Shown piece by piece: positions 49,001 to 60,600 of a stretch of DNA of 64,000 nucleotides (its first letter is position 1; each line of letters begins with the position of its first letter). The notes under the pieces were generated by a model. That model saw only the letters and a list, made by a program, of their open reading frames with translations. It had not been told where the DNA came from and ran no database searches. The DNA is from Sipunculus nudus (taxonomy: Eukaryota; Annelida; Sipuncula; Golfingiida; Sipunculidae). Made by a program: the position numbers and the translations under genes. The stretch covers positions 20,644,176 through 20,708,175 of the forward strand of contig CM049311.1 of the NCBI GenBank assembly GCA_026874595.1, read 5' to 3'.

Positions 49001-51583
49001 GACACACTCCCATAAGTTTTTATCATTCCCAAATTACAAATTAATGTAGTTTGGGATATCATTTTACATTCCCTAAGATTTGACAATTGAACAGCTTGCC
49101 ATAATTGCTTAATGCTAGTTATATAGAAACTGATACTAGCAGTAATCAAATTAACATTTAAGGTGCATATTTAACATTTAAAAAGAAATATCATCAGTTT
49201 AACTTTAAACTACTTTTAAAAATGGCTAGTTACATGAAACATACCTCACATAATTAAATCATATACTTATACTGACAATTTTAAGACTTGGATCTCATAT
49301 ATTATATTATAAATATGTATTTTCAAAGCTTTTCCTTGATGAATATAAAAACAGGATTTTTGTTAATGTTTAATGTAGTTGAAATAGTTTTTGCAATGTT
49401 TACATCATGAATTGATGTTTAACAATCATTTCACTAATATTCAACAAATAATTGTTCAAAATCAATTTTGAGAGCACACGGGGTGCTCATTACATCAAAT
49501 ACAGTACAGCAGTTTTCAAGAGACATTTAAAAAAATTTCCTGGACCAGATCCCACTTGGCCTAAGTCAAGGCCAGTAATACAGAACTTATGCATGGGATA
49601 AAGACCAGAAATCAGGGATTGATTTGAAATGTTGTGATCATTGGTATACAACAGGGTCAGAGGCAAGGGTGTTAAAAGATTTTACTCAGGTGTGAAGAAA
49701 TAACTAATAGCACTAGTATAGCAGGGCTGTAACAACGCATTGAATAATCGATGCACTGAACTGGGTTGCCAGCAGCTTTTCACAATCATTTCACTAGCTT
49801 TCAGCTGGTATTCTGGGATTAATGAACATGTGAAACTTTGAGATCGGCCTCTGTATGATCTCATTTTATGGCCAACCTGAATCCAACATAAATATTTATG
49901 GTCAGCTTTTTTTATTTGTGCCTTGCTTACAAAGTTCAAAATTTATTATCTTGCATGGATTGTACAACTAGCTATATAACTAATGTTTAAGTTCATTATG
50001 TAATCAGAAGAACATTTTTTGAAGACATACCTATCAGACAGAATATTATGATTACCCAATAATCAAAGTAAGGACTGATTTAAAAAGCACTAACCCATAA
50101 GTAAAATGAATCAAAGACCCCATAACAAATGATAGGTCTAATTAAGAGTTAATAAGTTACTCCGCCTGTCTGAACAGCATTTCTTTCCTTTGACCTATAG
50201 AGAAGCTGCCTGCGAACAGGTTTTTATCAACACAAACAGAATCTAATGACAAAATGAACCACAGGAGATCCAAGGAAATGTTGTTTAATGTGCTGTTTAA
50301 CTTGTTGTTTGGTCTCAGATAGAGCCACTGATAGCAATTCTTTAAGTTTAAAACATTTAAAACCATACTGAACTTACCCTAAAACCACCTGGTACTAATA
50401 AACAGACAATGCTGGCAGGCCTGGTTCCAGGTAAAACCACTGGCGCTGATTACATAACAACAACATATCACCACAGTGTACTTAAACACCTGACTAGAGA
50501 TAACAAATAATCAAAGGCCAAGGTTATCTGACACACTCCCACAAGTTCTAATCATTCCCAAATTACAAATTAATGTAGTTTGGAATATCAAATTATATTC
50601 CCTAAGTTTTGACAATTGAACAGCTTGCCATAATTGCTTAATGCTAGTTATATAGAAACTGATACCAGCAGTAATCAAATTAACATTTAAGGTGCATATT
50701 TAACATTTAAAAAGAAATTTAACTTTTGACTGTTTTTGAAAACTGCTAGTTTACATGAACATACCTCACATAATTTAATCATATACTTATACTGACAATT
50801 TTAAGACTTGGATCCCATATATTATATTATAAATATGTATTTTCAAAGCTTTTCCTTGATGAATATAAAAACAGGATTTTTGTTAATGTTTAATGTAGTT
50901 GAAATTGCTGTTGCAATGTTTACATCATGAATTGTGGTTTCAGTGCAGAAACTGATAAATTCAGCTTATTTAAATGGAGCAAATACATTTGTAGCATGGG
51001 AGCGTATTTCAAACCTAGGTAAAAACGTGATTACCATAATTAAAATTCAAGGCAGATAAACATGTTTTCAACTGTGATTACAGAACTGTGAATGCAAAAT
51101 GGCTATGTGCAAAAGTATTGATGATCTCTCTTAAATTTATTTCTGCACAGTCAATTTCATAATTAAAAATGAAGGTGACTATACATGTTTTAAACTGTGT
51201 TAAAAATATGATTACTGTAATTTAAATTGGAGATGGATAGACATTTTTAAACTGTGTTAAAACATGATTATCATAATTTAATTTGAAGGTGAGTATTCAT
51301 GTTTTAAACTTTGTTAAACATGATAACCATAATTTAAATTGAAGGTGGATAAACATGTTTTAAAATCACTGTAAATGCAAAATTGCTATGTGTAAAAGTA
51401 TTGATGATCTCTCTAAAAATAATTTCTCCACAATTAATTGTGAAGGCCCTGACACTAACACCAAAAGACTGCGGACTACTTACTTGAGCCCCTAGCACCC
51501 TGGTCATCAGTGGGGTTATCGTTCATTTTGCCCTGACTTTGAGCCGTTAGCTGCTCAGGTATTGCTAACTTCCCTGTGTACAT
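40034..51583 (-). CDS. Bcl-2 family protein, BCL2L14 (Bcl-G)-like, with BH3, BH1-like and BH2 (7 coding exons)
   Basis: Coding exons in transcript order: 51484-51583, 46052-47194, 45210-45701, 43941-44162, 42636-42715, 40918-41166, 40034-40102. All GT-AG with matching phases; about 784 aa from the ATG at 51583, the first after an in-frame TGA, or 765 aa from the ATG at 51526. Exon 2 encodes a low-complexity region: two GGFK...GTLPRKK repeats, a Ser/Asp tract, a strongly basic RS-like segment, and HTHTHTH followed by a Cys/His-rich stretch. The exon at 42636-42715 carries BH3-like LAECLRLKGDTIV, very close to the BAX BH3 (L-x-E-C-L-x-x-x-G-D). Exon 40918-41166 gives GATYDEFSRVVNRHM (Bcl-G-like), a BH1-like helix LAFFFTAARSAV and BH2 FEDKFANWIISKGGW. 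The tail is acidic with no membrane anchor. The family is clear; the exact orthologue (BCL2L14, BCL2L12 or BID-related) is not. Confidence 0.87.
40049..40060 (-). other. Candidate F-type LIR motif (FDSV) in the acidic C-terminal tail
   Basis: The last coding exon reads ..TTDPDFDSVDDID. PDFDSV fits the extended LIR pattern with acidic residues on both sides, in a short, probably unstructured tail. Inference only. Confidence 0.35.
40228..40269 (-). other. Candidate 42-nt cassette exon between the last two exons of the BCL2L14-like gene
   Basis: On the minus strand TAGTTAAG|ACAAGTAGT...CTGGAAGAG|GTTTGT reads through in phase 0 at both ends and would insert TSSPSHPNNSQLEE between ..SKGGW and ESMMEDF. 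Both neighbouring junctions are phase 0, so inclusion or skipping keeps the frame. The acceptor tract is poor, so it could be chance. Confidence 0.4.
41540..42545. repeat. Higher-order tandem repeat (six monomers, alternating ~167/184 bp)
   Basis: TAGGTCAACTGGGACGAAAC or a variant recurs near 41557, 41715, 41899, 42066, 42250 and 42419 (spacings 158, 184, 167, 184, 169). Monomers at 41899 and 42250 share ACGCGAACTCCATCTG; those at 41715 and 42066 share CTCAAACTCGGTCTG. So the later array is built of ~351-bp dimers. It nearly fills the intron between the BH3 and BH2 exons. Several 60-94 aa ORFs here are repeat artefacts. Confidence 0.93.
44225..44480. repeat. Degenerate ~60-bp tandem repeat (AATGTCTGAGTCTTCA)
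   Basis: AATGTCTGAGTCTTCA or a close variant occurs near 44261, 44305, 44392 and 44430, each followed by a CTTCTC.CAAA-like segment. Intronic in the BCL2L14-like gene. Confidence 0.75.
46613..46960 (-). repeat. Internal coding repeat: GGFK...STGTSNAGTLPRKK, two copies
   Basis: Within exon 2 of the BCL2L14-like gene the blocks SGGFK..SSTGTSNAGTLPRKK and AGGFKV..SSTGTSTAGTLPRKK are tandem. The GTLPRKK parts are 171 bp (57 codons) apart. A third, diverged GGHFKV occurs in the next exon (about 45270), and further SLPRK/SLPRR motifs follow. Confidence 0.9.
47650..47735 (-). mobile_element. tRNA-derived SINE head (minus strand)
   Basis: The reverse complement has the A-box TGGCCTAGTGG, then about 30 bases and the B-box GTTCGAACCCC. 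The acceptor stem does not pair, so it is not a functional tRNA gene. The SINE body probably runs toward 47455. Located in the large first coding intron of the BCL2L14-like gene. Confidence 0.75.
48318..48744 (+). mobile_element. MITE with TA target duplication (Tc1/mariner or pogo-like)
   Basis: The left end CTGTAAATGACGTAATGAGT then GCCC pairs with the right end, read in reverse complement, CTGTATTTGATGTAATGAGC then ACCC. TA lies at both flanks (48316-48317 and 48745-48746). 427 bp, no credible ORF. The right end is also present alone near 49475-49505, as part of a local duplication. Confidence 0.85.
48691..50940 (+). repeat. Split tandem duplication
   Basis: Block X is at 48691-48805 and again at 49451-49565; block Y is at 48806-49420 and again at 50335-50940. 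In the first copy X and Y abut (CCTAAG|CAATTC). In the second they are separated by 769 bp (49566-50334). The copies are very similar apart from substitutions and a few short indels in Y. Either a 769-bp piece was lost from one copy or gained by the other; no terminal repeats mark it as a transposon. Intronic. Confidence 0.95.
51005..51440. repeat. ~60-bp degenerate tandem repeat (AACATGTTTTAAACTGTGTT)
   Basis: Units with ACATGTTTTAAACTGTGTTA, AACATGATTACCATAATTTA and a GAAGGTGGATA-like end recur about five times. They are bracketed by a longer direct repeat, AAGTATTGATGATCTCTCT, at about 51115 and 51399. It abuts the first coding exon of the BCL2L14-like gene. Confidence 0.85.
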
Positions 51584-52727
51584 GGTTTGTTTGTGTGACA
51601 ACACCGTGCAGTGTACTTCTATTAGTAGTGTGCCACAGTCATAAGTGCAATGTCATTTGTTGATTCAAGAGGTTTATCTGTCCGTGACCACGCTGATCAC
51701 ATATCCTCATTCCAGAAGACTACCCATAGTTTCACAGGTGACTCTACACAAAATCACTTCCACAAGGAAGTTAGGGAATCCCCGAACTGTTAAATTTATG
51801 ACCTGACATGGACAAATGAAATGGAGCATGTTGGCAGGTGTGTCACCGGGAAGTCCAAACCTTTAGAGAACAAAAATTCCTGCTTAAATCCTGTTTGCAA
51901 GCCCAACATTCAAACAACACTGTATTGTGTATGAGTGTTCACATGATAACCATTGGATAAATATTCTGATGCAAACCTGGGTCAGGTACTAATATACATA
52001 TCTGAGTATGTGTGTATTTAAATTCACAGGGATGTTTGTCACTTTGCCCAAATCAACGGGTTAAACACCCACACTGTGATAATACAGAGCCACAGCTGGG
52101 TCTCCTGCATGGTCCATGATAAATGTAAATGCAACACTATCCCAATGGTTAAGATAATGAATGTATTATTTTCTTTGAAGTAACAGCAGTTAGTTATGTA
52201 AACAGCTCTGACTACCAGTATCGTTCATACAGGTCTCACTAACAACTAATTTAACTCATTACTAACAATAAAGGCTCAATATCAGGAAGCGTGTTCATGT
52301 TATTTTATGGCTAATTGAGGCAAGATTCATTATAAAAAATATTGACACAATCTTTGCCAGGGGAGTCTTGAACAAGAATGTACAATGTACACAAATAACC
52401 CAGCCTGACACAATATTATGTTCTGAGCATGAAGCACTGATTAACAACAAAATTGCTATAGTCAGGAGACACCAGTTAATGGGCTAATAATAAACTACAT
52501 GAAAATATCTCAAATTAATTACCAGGTAACTTTATTTGGTTTAAAATACAAGATTTCACTTTTTTCATTAAATAATATCAAAATTATTAATTATTATTAT
52601 ATTTATGAAAAGCATTAGAGAGAAGAAAAATATAAACACAAACGTATGAAACTAGGTTACCTTGATAATATATTGAAAAATCAAGTGTCAGCATTAGATG
52701 GGACTATTGACCAGATATTGAATAATG

Positions 52728-52905
52728 TACTTCTGAAGTTCAGCTGAATGAACTTTTGGAGCTCGGTTGAATGTACTTCTGGAGATCAATATAATGTACT
52801 TCAAGACTTGGATTAATGTACTTCTGGAGGTTAGTAAAATGAATTTCTGGAGCTCTGTTTAATGTACCTCTGAAGCTTGGCTTAATTTTTATCTGAAACT
52901 CGGTT
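52728..52905. repeat. ~30-bp minisatellite (AATGTACTTCTGGAGCTCGG), about 6 units
   Basis: AATGTACTTCTGAAG.., AATGAACTTTTGGAGCTCGG, AATGTACTTCTGGAGATCA, AATGTACTTCAAGACTTGG, AATGTACTTCTGGAGGTTAG, AATGAATTTCTGGAGCTCTG and AATGTACCTCTGAAGCTTGG follow each other at intervals of about 30 bp. Confidence 0.9.
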
Positions 52906-55900
52906 AAAGTCCTCATTCCATTTTGAAGTTAAACACTTAAGCCTCTTGGCTATGCTCCACCCCAAAGAATAAGCTATTTTTCTTTATAGTCTCTCAAGTA
53001 AAAGTTATCAGCGAATTCTAGGTACTATTTTTCTTCTCCTGATGTAGGTGGTATTTCTGTAGTTATCATATATGGTTTTATCTTGGCAAAAGAATTTATA
53101 TTGACTAAAAACAATCAATAATGAATTGTCAGTTTTTGGTTCAGGAATAAAAGCTGTGATATCAGCTCTGACCAAATGCTAATCCATGTCTGTATCCATA
53201 GCCATGTCCTCAAAAGTGGTAATAAAGTTTAAGCCTCAAGGCTTCATTCGAAGAATAACTCAGTTCTACCTCTTGCGTAAGAGTCAAAACATTTCAAACC
53301 CTGGGACGGGTGATCTGTTTTATCCAAACCTCTGTCACAGAATGCTTACTGACTGGAATTGAAGCAATCAGGCACAGGCTGCAGCAGCAAGAACAGAGTC
53401 TTTGCCAAAGAAGACCAGTCTTTAATCAAAAAGAGGTTTTGAGTTCTGATTACAGTGAGACAAATGCTACAAAGGGCTAGAAAAACAACTGTGGTAATTT
53501 GGTACCAGCTGGCGATACAGTCAAAAACCTATCAAACTAATCTTGTAACAACGTTAGCAGATTACAATAAGGGTATAAGATGTGGTAAACTGATATTATG
53601 ATCTATGCATTAGATTACATAAGGATATCAGGTATACATAAGGGAATGAAAAAGAAACAGGCTTTGTCTGTAGTATCCTTATTGATTACATCATAGAAGA
53701 CAGTAGTTAATATGTAATATGACATGAGCCAAGTATGTTTTGTTGCAATGTCATGTATTAAAAACTTAACCCAATCCACTATGAAATGAAATATGGGAGA
53801 TGTACAATGACAAAATGAATATACATAAAAAATATTTATTTAATTTGTTTAAATGTCCAAACATAAAAATTGAGTTTGGCAGCTTATTTTCATTACAGAA
53901 ACTGAAGATAAAACACTTGTTTTTAATCACCAGACAACATTGTGACTGACAAAATATTTATCATGTTAATTTGTATGTAACTGGATAAAGTTGTAGTTTT
54001 AGGGAAAATAGATAAGTATATTTTGAATTGTATCATTTGTAGTGGCAATTCATTTATCATCTTCAAACAACAGAAAACTGTTTGTAGATGGCACTTCCTA
54101 AATAAAATATATTTTTCCCTAAAACAACCAAACAGGGTGTACAATATAATGTCTATGCCACTATGATGATAATTCTTTACCTTTCATCATCATTGACAAA
54201 TTGTTTAAAATGTTTTTTTTTTCTGGCAGAGTCTTCAACAGCATGTTAATTGTGTAAAACACTATTTCATGATATTCCCTGATTTTTCAACATTTTCTAA
54301 ATTCCAAAGCCTGGGAAACAGAAAAAAATCTGAAAGTTTCAAGGTTCCATTATTTATGTATACTTTGTAAATCTGGATCACTGGTTCCTCAAACTGTCAG
54401 GATATAATTTTTTATTAATAATTGACATAGAGAGGTTTAGTTGTTTGTGCTGGTCTCCAGTGGCAAACACAGACACTAATCATTCTTCCCCCAGCTTGAA
54501 AAAAGATGAGTGGTATTTTAAATTTTTAAGTCCTTAGCTCTGAGGATCATAAGTGAACTGTAAAAAAGTCTTTAGTACATCAAATATGTCAATGGCTATT
54601 CAGGTTTTAGTCCACATGTTCTGCTTTGTCAAAATTAGGTGATAAAATAATACTGATTGCTACAGAATAAACTACAAACATGTTGTCTGTTCAGAGAACC
54701 AAATGTCCTGACAAGTTTCAAAGTGACAACTTCATACTTTTGCATTTAATTTATTATACTCAAAAAACAATGATGAACTCACCTAATTTGAAGCCTTATT
54801 ATTAAATTTTTCAAAATACACGTCTTCTCCAAAACCATACATTGAATGAGGAATGCAGGAAAAAACTGAGAGGATAAAGCTTGACACTTTGATATTAGGG
54901 CCATATCTGCACTTATTTTATGTACATCAAACCTGGATTACACTTAACCAGTTTACTGAAGTCTTGAAAAAGTACGCTTTGCATCCCTACTGTAGTTAAC
55001 TTCTCAAAAGCCACAATGGTTTTATTCAATGAAATGTGATTTTGCTGAGTGCACTTAGTTGTTAATCAGATTTACTGGGTTGCAAAAAAAGTGATATTTT
55101 GTGTGAAGGATTGGGTCAGATGGTACAGCAAAATGGCCTCAAGCAGAATAGAAACAGATCTGCCTTTACACACTAGAACCGGTTTACTGTAAACTGGACT
55201 AAAGGAAACTAAACTACTGTAGATCCCTTTTCAAGTAAACCAAACTGATGTGTATTAGTGGCCCAGTGAGGACAGAGTAAACCATTTCATGATCTGGATT
55301 ATTTGGTAGTGGGAATACGGCTCAATAAATCAACAGAACACCATTGAACTTTTAAAAGTTTCTAGCCTATAAAACTTCTTAATCAGAAATATCTTGTGGA
55401 CAACTGACATGGAATCCAGCAAAGTGCCAGTAAAATTTAGTTAAGTACTGCCCTGCTAATGGACAATGAAACAAACAAACAAAGACCCATTACTGTAAGC
55501 AAAGCAAGCCTGCAAATCAGCTGAGCTTTTTCTGAGCCGAATAACAGTGAATTCAACTGGATATAATTATTCAACAAGAGCACCTCAAATAATGCATAAT
55601 ACCCCTGTCGCATAGCTTGTGACCTCTGACCTCATTAACCAAGCATGAATTTTGTTGAGAATGTAATCCAGTGAGAAAATGTATTGGTTATTAAATATTC
55701 ATGAGTTTCATGAAAATCCATCAGAATTTTGATAAGTCTTCATGGCAAGTCGTTAAGGTGAGTTTCGTGAAAGTCCATCAAAGCCTGGGTAAGTTACTGT
55801 GGTGACACTAAAAGTTAACAGATTGACAGACAGATGGACAGTGGATATACCTAAACACAATTACTGAAGTTTCAGAAAGTCTTGAATTGGATTCAAATTG

Positions 55901-56734
55901 GAATTGAAAAATCTGAATCACCCCCTGGTCTGCTACACATGTCACTGAGATAGCCACAGAAAGAGTACAGAATGTACCAGCAGTGGTGCTGACATGGATG
56001 CTTTTCCTGATGACTGTAACAGCTTGTTGCTGTACTGGGCACTGATCCTGGACAAGTGATGAGGTGCAAATGAAAAAGCTCTAAAAAGCAGATGCAAGAA
56101 ACAATGAATAGCTAATGCTTGAGGACAGTTACTTTGTTTCCAGAAGCTATGACTGGGTGTCAGAGAAATTGACTGTTGGTGAAATATAGACATTGGTACT
56201 GCAAGACATGAAGTGAAATTATAATTAATCATGACAACATTTGATGAATTAGGGCTATTGTGTCTCTTTGGTGTAAGTAACTATTCTAATTAGTGTACGG
56301 AAACAGGCAACAGAAAAGCTTACATTTCATCTGTTTTTCATACATATTAGCACTCAAGAGACTATTAACTTTGTCCAAAAAAAGGCTTAACATAAAACTG
56401 AAAAATGATCAACGTTCCCACTCTTTTAAGCTGTTACATGTAAAATGGTACCAATATTGTCAGAGCCAGATAAAGCCATATGGGTATTCTTGCATCAATT
56501 CTCATGTCATTTGTCAATGTATTTATGGAAGTCAAACCTAAGAACAGTGAATGCATGAAAAGTCACACCATAAAAATCATAAAAAATTTTAGGAAGTAAA
56601 ATGTCACAATCAGTGATAGAAAATAGTCAAAGGTTCTACAAAGAAAAAGTGACTGAGAATAAATCTACAATATGGGGTAGCATTACAGTGAGAAGAGGTG
56701 TATGGCCTATCAACTGGATATATTTATTGCCTCC

Positions 56735-56915
56735 GTCAGAAGGGAATGCATTTATTCCTTTTCATGTGTGTGTTTGTTCACAACATTTATAACTCAAGCA
56801 ATCATAAACAGAATCACATGAAATTTTCAGAGCATCTCGGAAAAGGGCCAGAAAAGAATTGACTAGATTTTGGTGTGGGTCTGGCTCATGATCCGGATAT
56901 GGGATGAACTTACAG
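56735..56915 (+). repeat. Dispersed repeat (partner at 25230-25480)
   Basis: See the partner entry for shared landmarks. The nearby 57060-57110 segment, GACCGCCCACACGGCGGAGG then CCTGCATATGG, contains a short inverted CCGCC/GGCGG and may be its 3' end. Confidence 0.6.
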
Positions 56916-57630
56916 GAAGATTCACAAATGTGCAGTCACATATACCTGATTGAAATAGGAATATGGGCCGATTAAAAGGGAATGCAAACACTTGTTGAAG
57001 AACATATGCACCAATGAATCTGGGATATGGGCCAATAAGTGAAAAAAAAACAAGTTGCCAAATATACTACAGGACCGCCCACACGGCGGAGGCCTGCATA
57101 TGGAGGGAATGCATATTTCCACTTATGCTGTTATAGTTTCTATTAACTGGAATTCTAAGTTGTACCCCAAAGATTTTAACATGATAGGTATGACCTAATA
57201 CTTGGACTGAACCACAGGAAAATTTTAATTGAATTTAACGTACCTTGCCTGTGCCACAACACAGTCTAGATTTGATATTTTTTTTTTATAACAAAGAGGT
57301 TTCACAAGACAGCCTCTTGAACAAAATAATACCTGAGTTGCATCACAGTAAAACCAAGATGTACAAAATTATGTGTCTTTAAAGTATCACTTTAACACAC
57401 ACATCAATAGAATGAAAAATGTATAAACCAAACAACACATACAGTATCCAATGGTTCTAACAATTAGAGTACCCAAGTTGGCTACTTGATATTTCCTATT
57501 CTTAAAATTTTATCCTTTGATGCATTTTCAACAATGATACCTCCATAAAAAAATTTATAAAATATTATTATAAATAAATAAATCATTATAATCAAAAACA
57601 ACTGATAATAATTAATAAGATAATACTCAC

Positions 57631-57671
57631 CAAATAATGCAAGTCCTTTCTTCTGTCTTTAAAACTTCATG
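57631..57671 (-). other. Candidate 5' non-coding exon of the BCL2L14-like gene
   Basis: On the minus strand a strong acceptor (TTTTTTTCAG|C) and a strong donor (TTTG|GTGAGT) enclose 41 nt containing ATG AAG TTT TAA, a three-codon upstream ORF. The assignment rests on splice-site quality and position only. Confidence 0.4.
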
Positions 57672-60600
57672 CTGAAAAAAAACCAAAGTCTATATATAAT
57701 AACCCAGTAATACTATGTAATAGGAGCCACTTCCACTGACAATCCTAACTGTACAACAACTGGCCTCTGGTACCACTCTATCTCAGTCTACTACTAATCT
57801 GCTGTCTATATTGACTTGTACATACCATGACCTCACTGCACTGACCGCCACTGGCTATCCTCCAAATCTACGAAGGAATATTTGCTTAGGCTGAAAATCA
57901 ACTGCTGCTTTCCCACACTGACATAAAATAAAGTCTGTGCTGACCAGACGTCCCCTGACAGGTAATAACGATACATGACTGCACGGAATTGGAGCAGATT
58001 ATGTCTGATGATCAGACGTCTGTTGCTTGGTCATTTGTTGTAATAGCTCCGGTCGTTTTATTTGGATCAAGGTCTGTACTTGTTGTCGAAGGAAAGGAAG
58101 CACTGGTCGAGTAAAAAATTCATTGCTTTTTACATGACTAAAAAGTGTTTAATTTAAGTTTGAATATATCTATTCAGTGATTTATTATATGATAAACATA
58201 AGTCATTATTGCTACCACTTATGCCTCAATAATATTAAATATGATATGAAAATCAGTTCATCGATGGCTTGGTTATTCACAACATCAGTGTAAAATGTTA
58301 AAATATGATAATCTAATGTTCATTTCAGATCATATTTCTCTGTAGGTAATCTGTTTTCAAGACACAAATAAGTAGTCCCAAGAACTGCTACGGTATCTTT
58401 CGATTCAAATTTAATTCCATAATATTACTTTTCAAAATCAATTACCAGTACTGTAAACAAATATATGATATTTTGTTGGATGGATTTTCTTCTCAGATGA
58501 TGCTGAGAACAGTTTAAAGGACCCAATATATGTAGACCAACTAATATTTAAATCTTCATAACTTCACTTACATCTGAAGCAGGATAAAATTTAACCTTGT
58601 TTTAAGATTAACAGTGCTTACTACTGTTATTTATTATGTATATTCTTTTATCTGTCCCTAGAAATGAGCTAGAGATAATGACAGAAAATACATTGATGTG
58701 AATTAACTTATTTATAACACTGCATGTCCGATATGATTACCATTTGATGAATGGGTTTGATTCAATGCATCTAATATTTTTCTTTAAAGCAACAAGAAAC
58801 ATATATGTAGGTAATATTAAAATCCATGGCAAGTGGCCCTGATTCCAATATAAAATGTAATTTAGTTAAACCACTTATTCAGCTGAAGGCTTAAACATAA
58901 AGTGTATCCAAGACTATCAAAATTAGTGTAATAAAGAAGTTATATGAACAAATGTTGCTTCAAGCATATTCTTGTAAGATTCATAATTAAATAATATCTC
59001 CTGATAGTTAGTCCATTGTGTTATGAAACACCATTTTTATGTGATAATAGAATTTAACAAGGGGTTTATTATGCTTCACTTTTAAATTGCAGTTTTTCGA
59101 AGTTCATGTAGTTCCTGATGGATGGCAATACAATGGCCCCTTAACGAAAGAATGTCAAATTTCTCAGGATTTAAGGGAACATGAGCCCCCCTTAGGACAT
59201 ACTTGGTATCATTCTGGACAATTCAAGACCAAAAACATGTACATCTATTATATAAGCCATGGCCACAGATGCATTGTGTGACAAAAGTCAAGTGGTACCA
59301 CTGTCAATTATAATACCGATGCCAGGATTTGTTACGATCACATATCAAGTCATCATTACTGGATTATCCGTCAGAATATAAATCTGGTTTGGAATAGCTG
59401 TGACCTGATTTCTTGTTTCCAGGTCAGTGGTGATCACATACAAAGACAAACAAAACTTTCACCACCTTTCCAGACAGGAGTGGTTTCTAAATGACCTTTA
59501 CTAAGTTGAATGAAATTTCCAACCTTTACCATGTGGCATGGAATTTCCATCCCGTTTTCTATCATGGGAATACAAACTGTGGACCCTCATTAGTTGGAGA
59601 GGTATTTCTAACCCTTTTTCTTTCACAGGACTGGTAGAATCTCATTTAATACTGGAGTAAAACAAGGAAGTACTTGTATAGCTTTTGCCTATGTTTATAA
59701 TCATCCTAAATATATATTTCAGTCACCTGCTGTCACAGGCAACTATTCACATGTTTCAGATGCCCAAATAATAAATTCATAAATGTTTTTTATGTTCAAT
59801 TTTGGGTTTTCCTTAATGCAATCTTGGTGATTCGCTAAGCATTTAAAACAAGGATTTCAAATGATTGTGTCTACAATATCTACTTTTGGTGGGCAGTCTT
59901 TATTAAGGCTGTGTATCATCAGGCAACTCACAAGATAAATTGATTCACAATACAGAATGTCAATTGCAATATGCAAAAATAAAATAACTTGCATGTTGAT
60001 TACTATGTAATCTAATCTAATCTAATATTTTTTATATTCTGGTTCAGTATTAATGTATCATATGCAATAAACCAAGTACTTTGGGACCTCTGGTTTTACG
60101 CAGTACCAATGAGGACACACAGCAAATCACCAGATACTGAATATTAGATAAAGTTCACTCTAATAAGAGACTGTATTTTGTTTAATTTATTCTTTGCTAT
60201 TTCTATATGTCCATTTGCTAAAATATTGTTTCTCAAAAGATTAATATACTGGGTGATATTGCAGTAGGAAAAATAGACATGCTTATGTTTCGTGCTCAAT
60301 TTCTTGGATAGATCATTAACTCGCAAGTGTTCAAATGTTCATTACAACCCTAGTCTTTATACTACACAAGTTTGTATCATTTACTCTGTCATTAATAATA
60401 TGGTTCTACCACGAACAGTTAAATCCTGCATACCAAGTTTCCAGAGTTCATGCCTGTTTATTGTAAGTAGCAGAACTAAGAAACCCTGGTCCAAAAAGAA
60501 GAAAACCCACAGATCTGTTTCAAAGCCTGAATGTTCAATAATCTCTCAGATGTCTCAATTTTACAAAGAACTGTTTTGACAGAAGTCAAGGTAGTCCAAT

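Larger units (their letters stand above)
51584..57630. other. Upstream (5' intron/promoter) region of the BCL2L14-like gene, no coding exon recognised
   Basis: No ORF with recognisable similarity. It contains the minisatellite at 52728-52905 and a degenerate dispersed repeat at 56735-56915. Just upstream of the first coding exon, an in-frame TGA lies 24 codons before the ATG at 51583, and a possible acceptor CTACTAATAG| falls between them on the minus strand. Confidence 0.45.

Noticed and set aside
55942-56232. 96-aa minus-strand ORF upstream of the BCL2L14-like gene
   Set aside because: No domain, no matching splice phases with the gene, and no initiation context to support it.
60292-60579. 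95-aa plus-strand ORF, possibly the endonuclease-RT linker of the LINE downstream
   Set aside because: Only a vague VLPRTVK...KKPW resemblance, and no RT core (FADD-type) motif was found between it and 61910.
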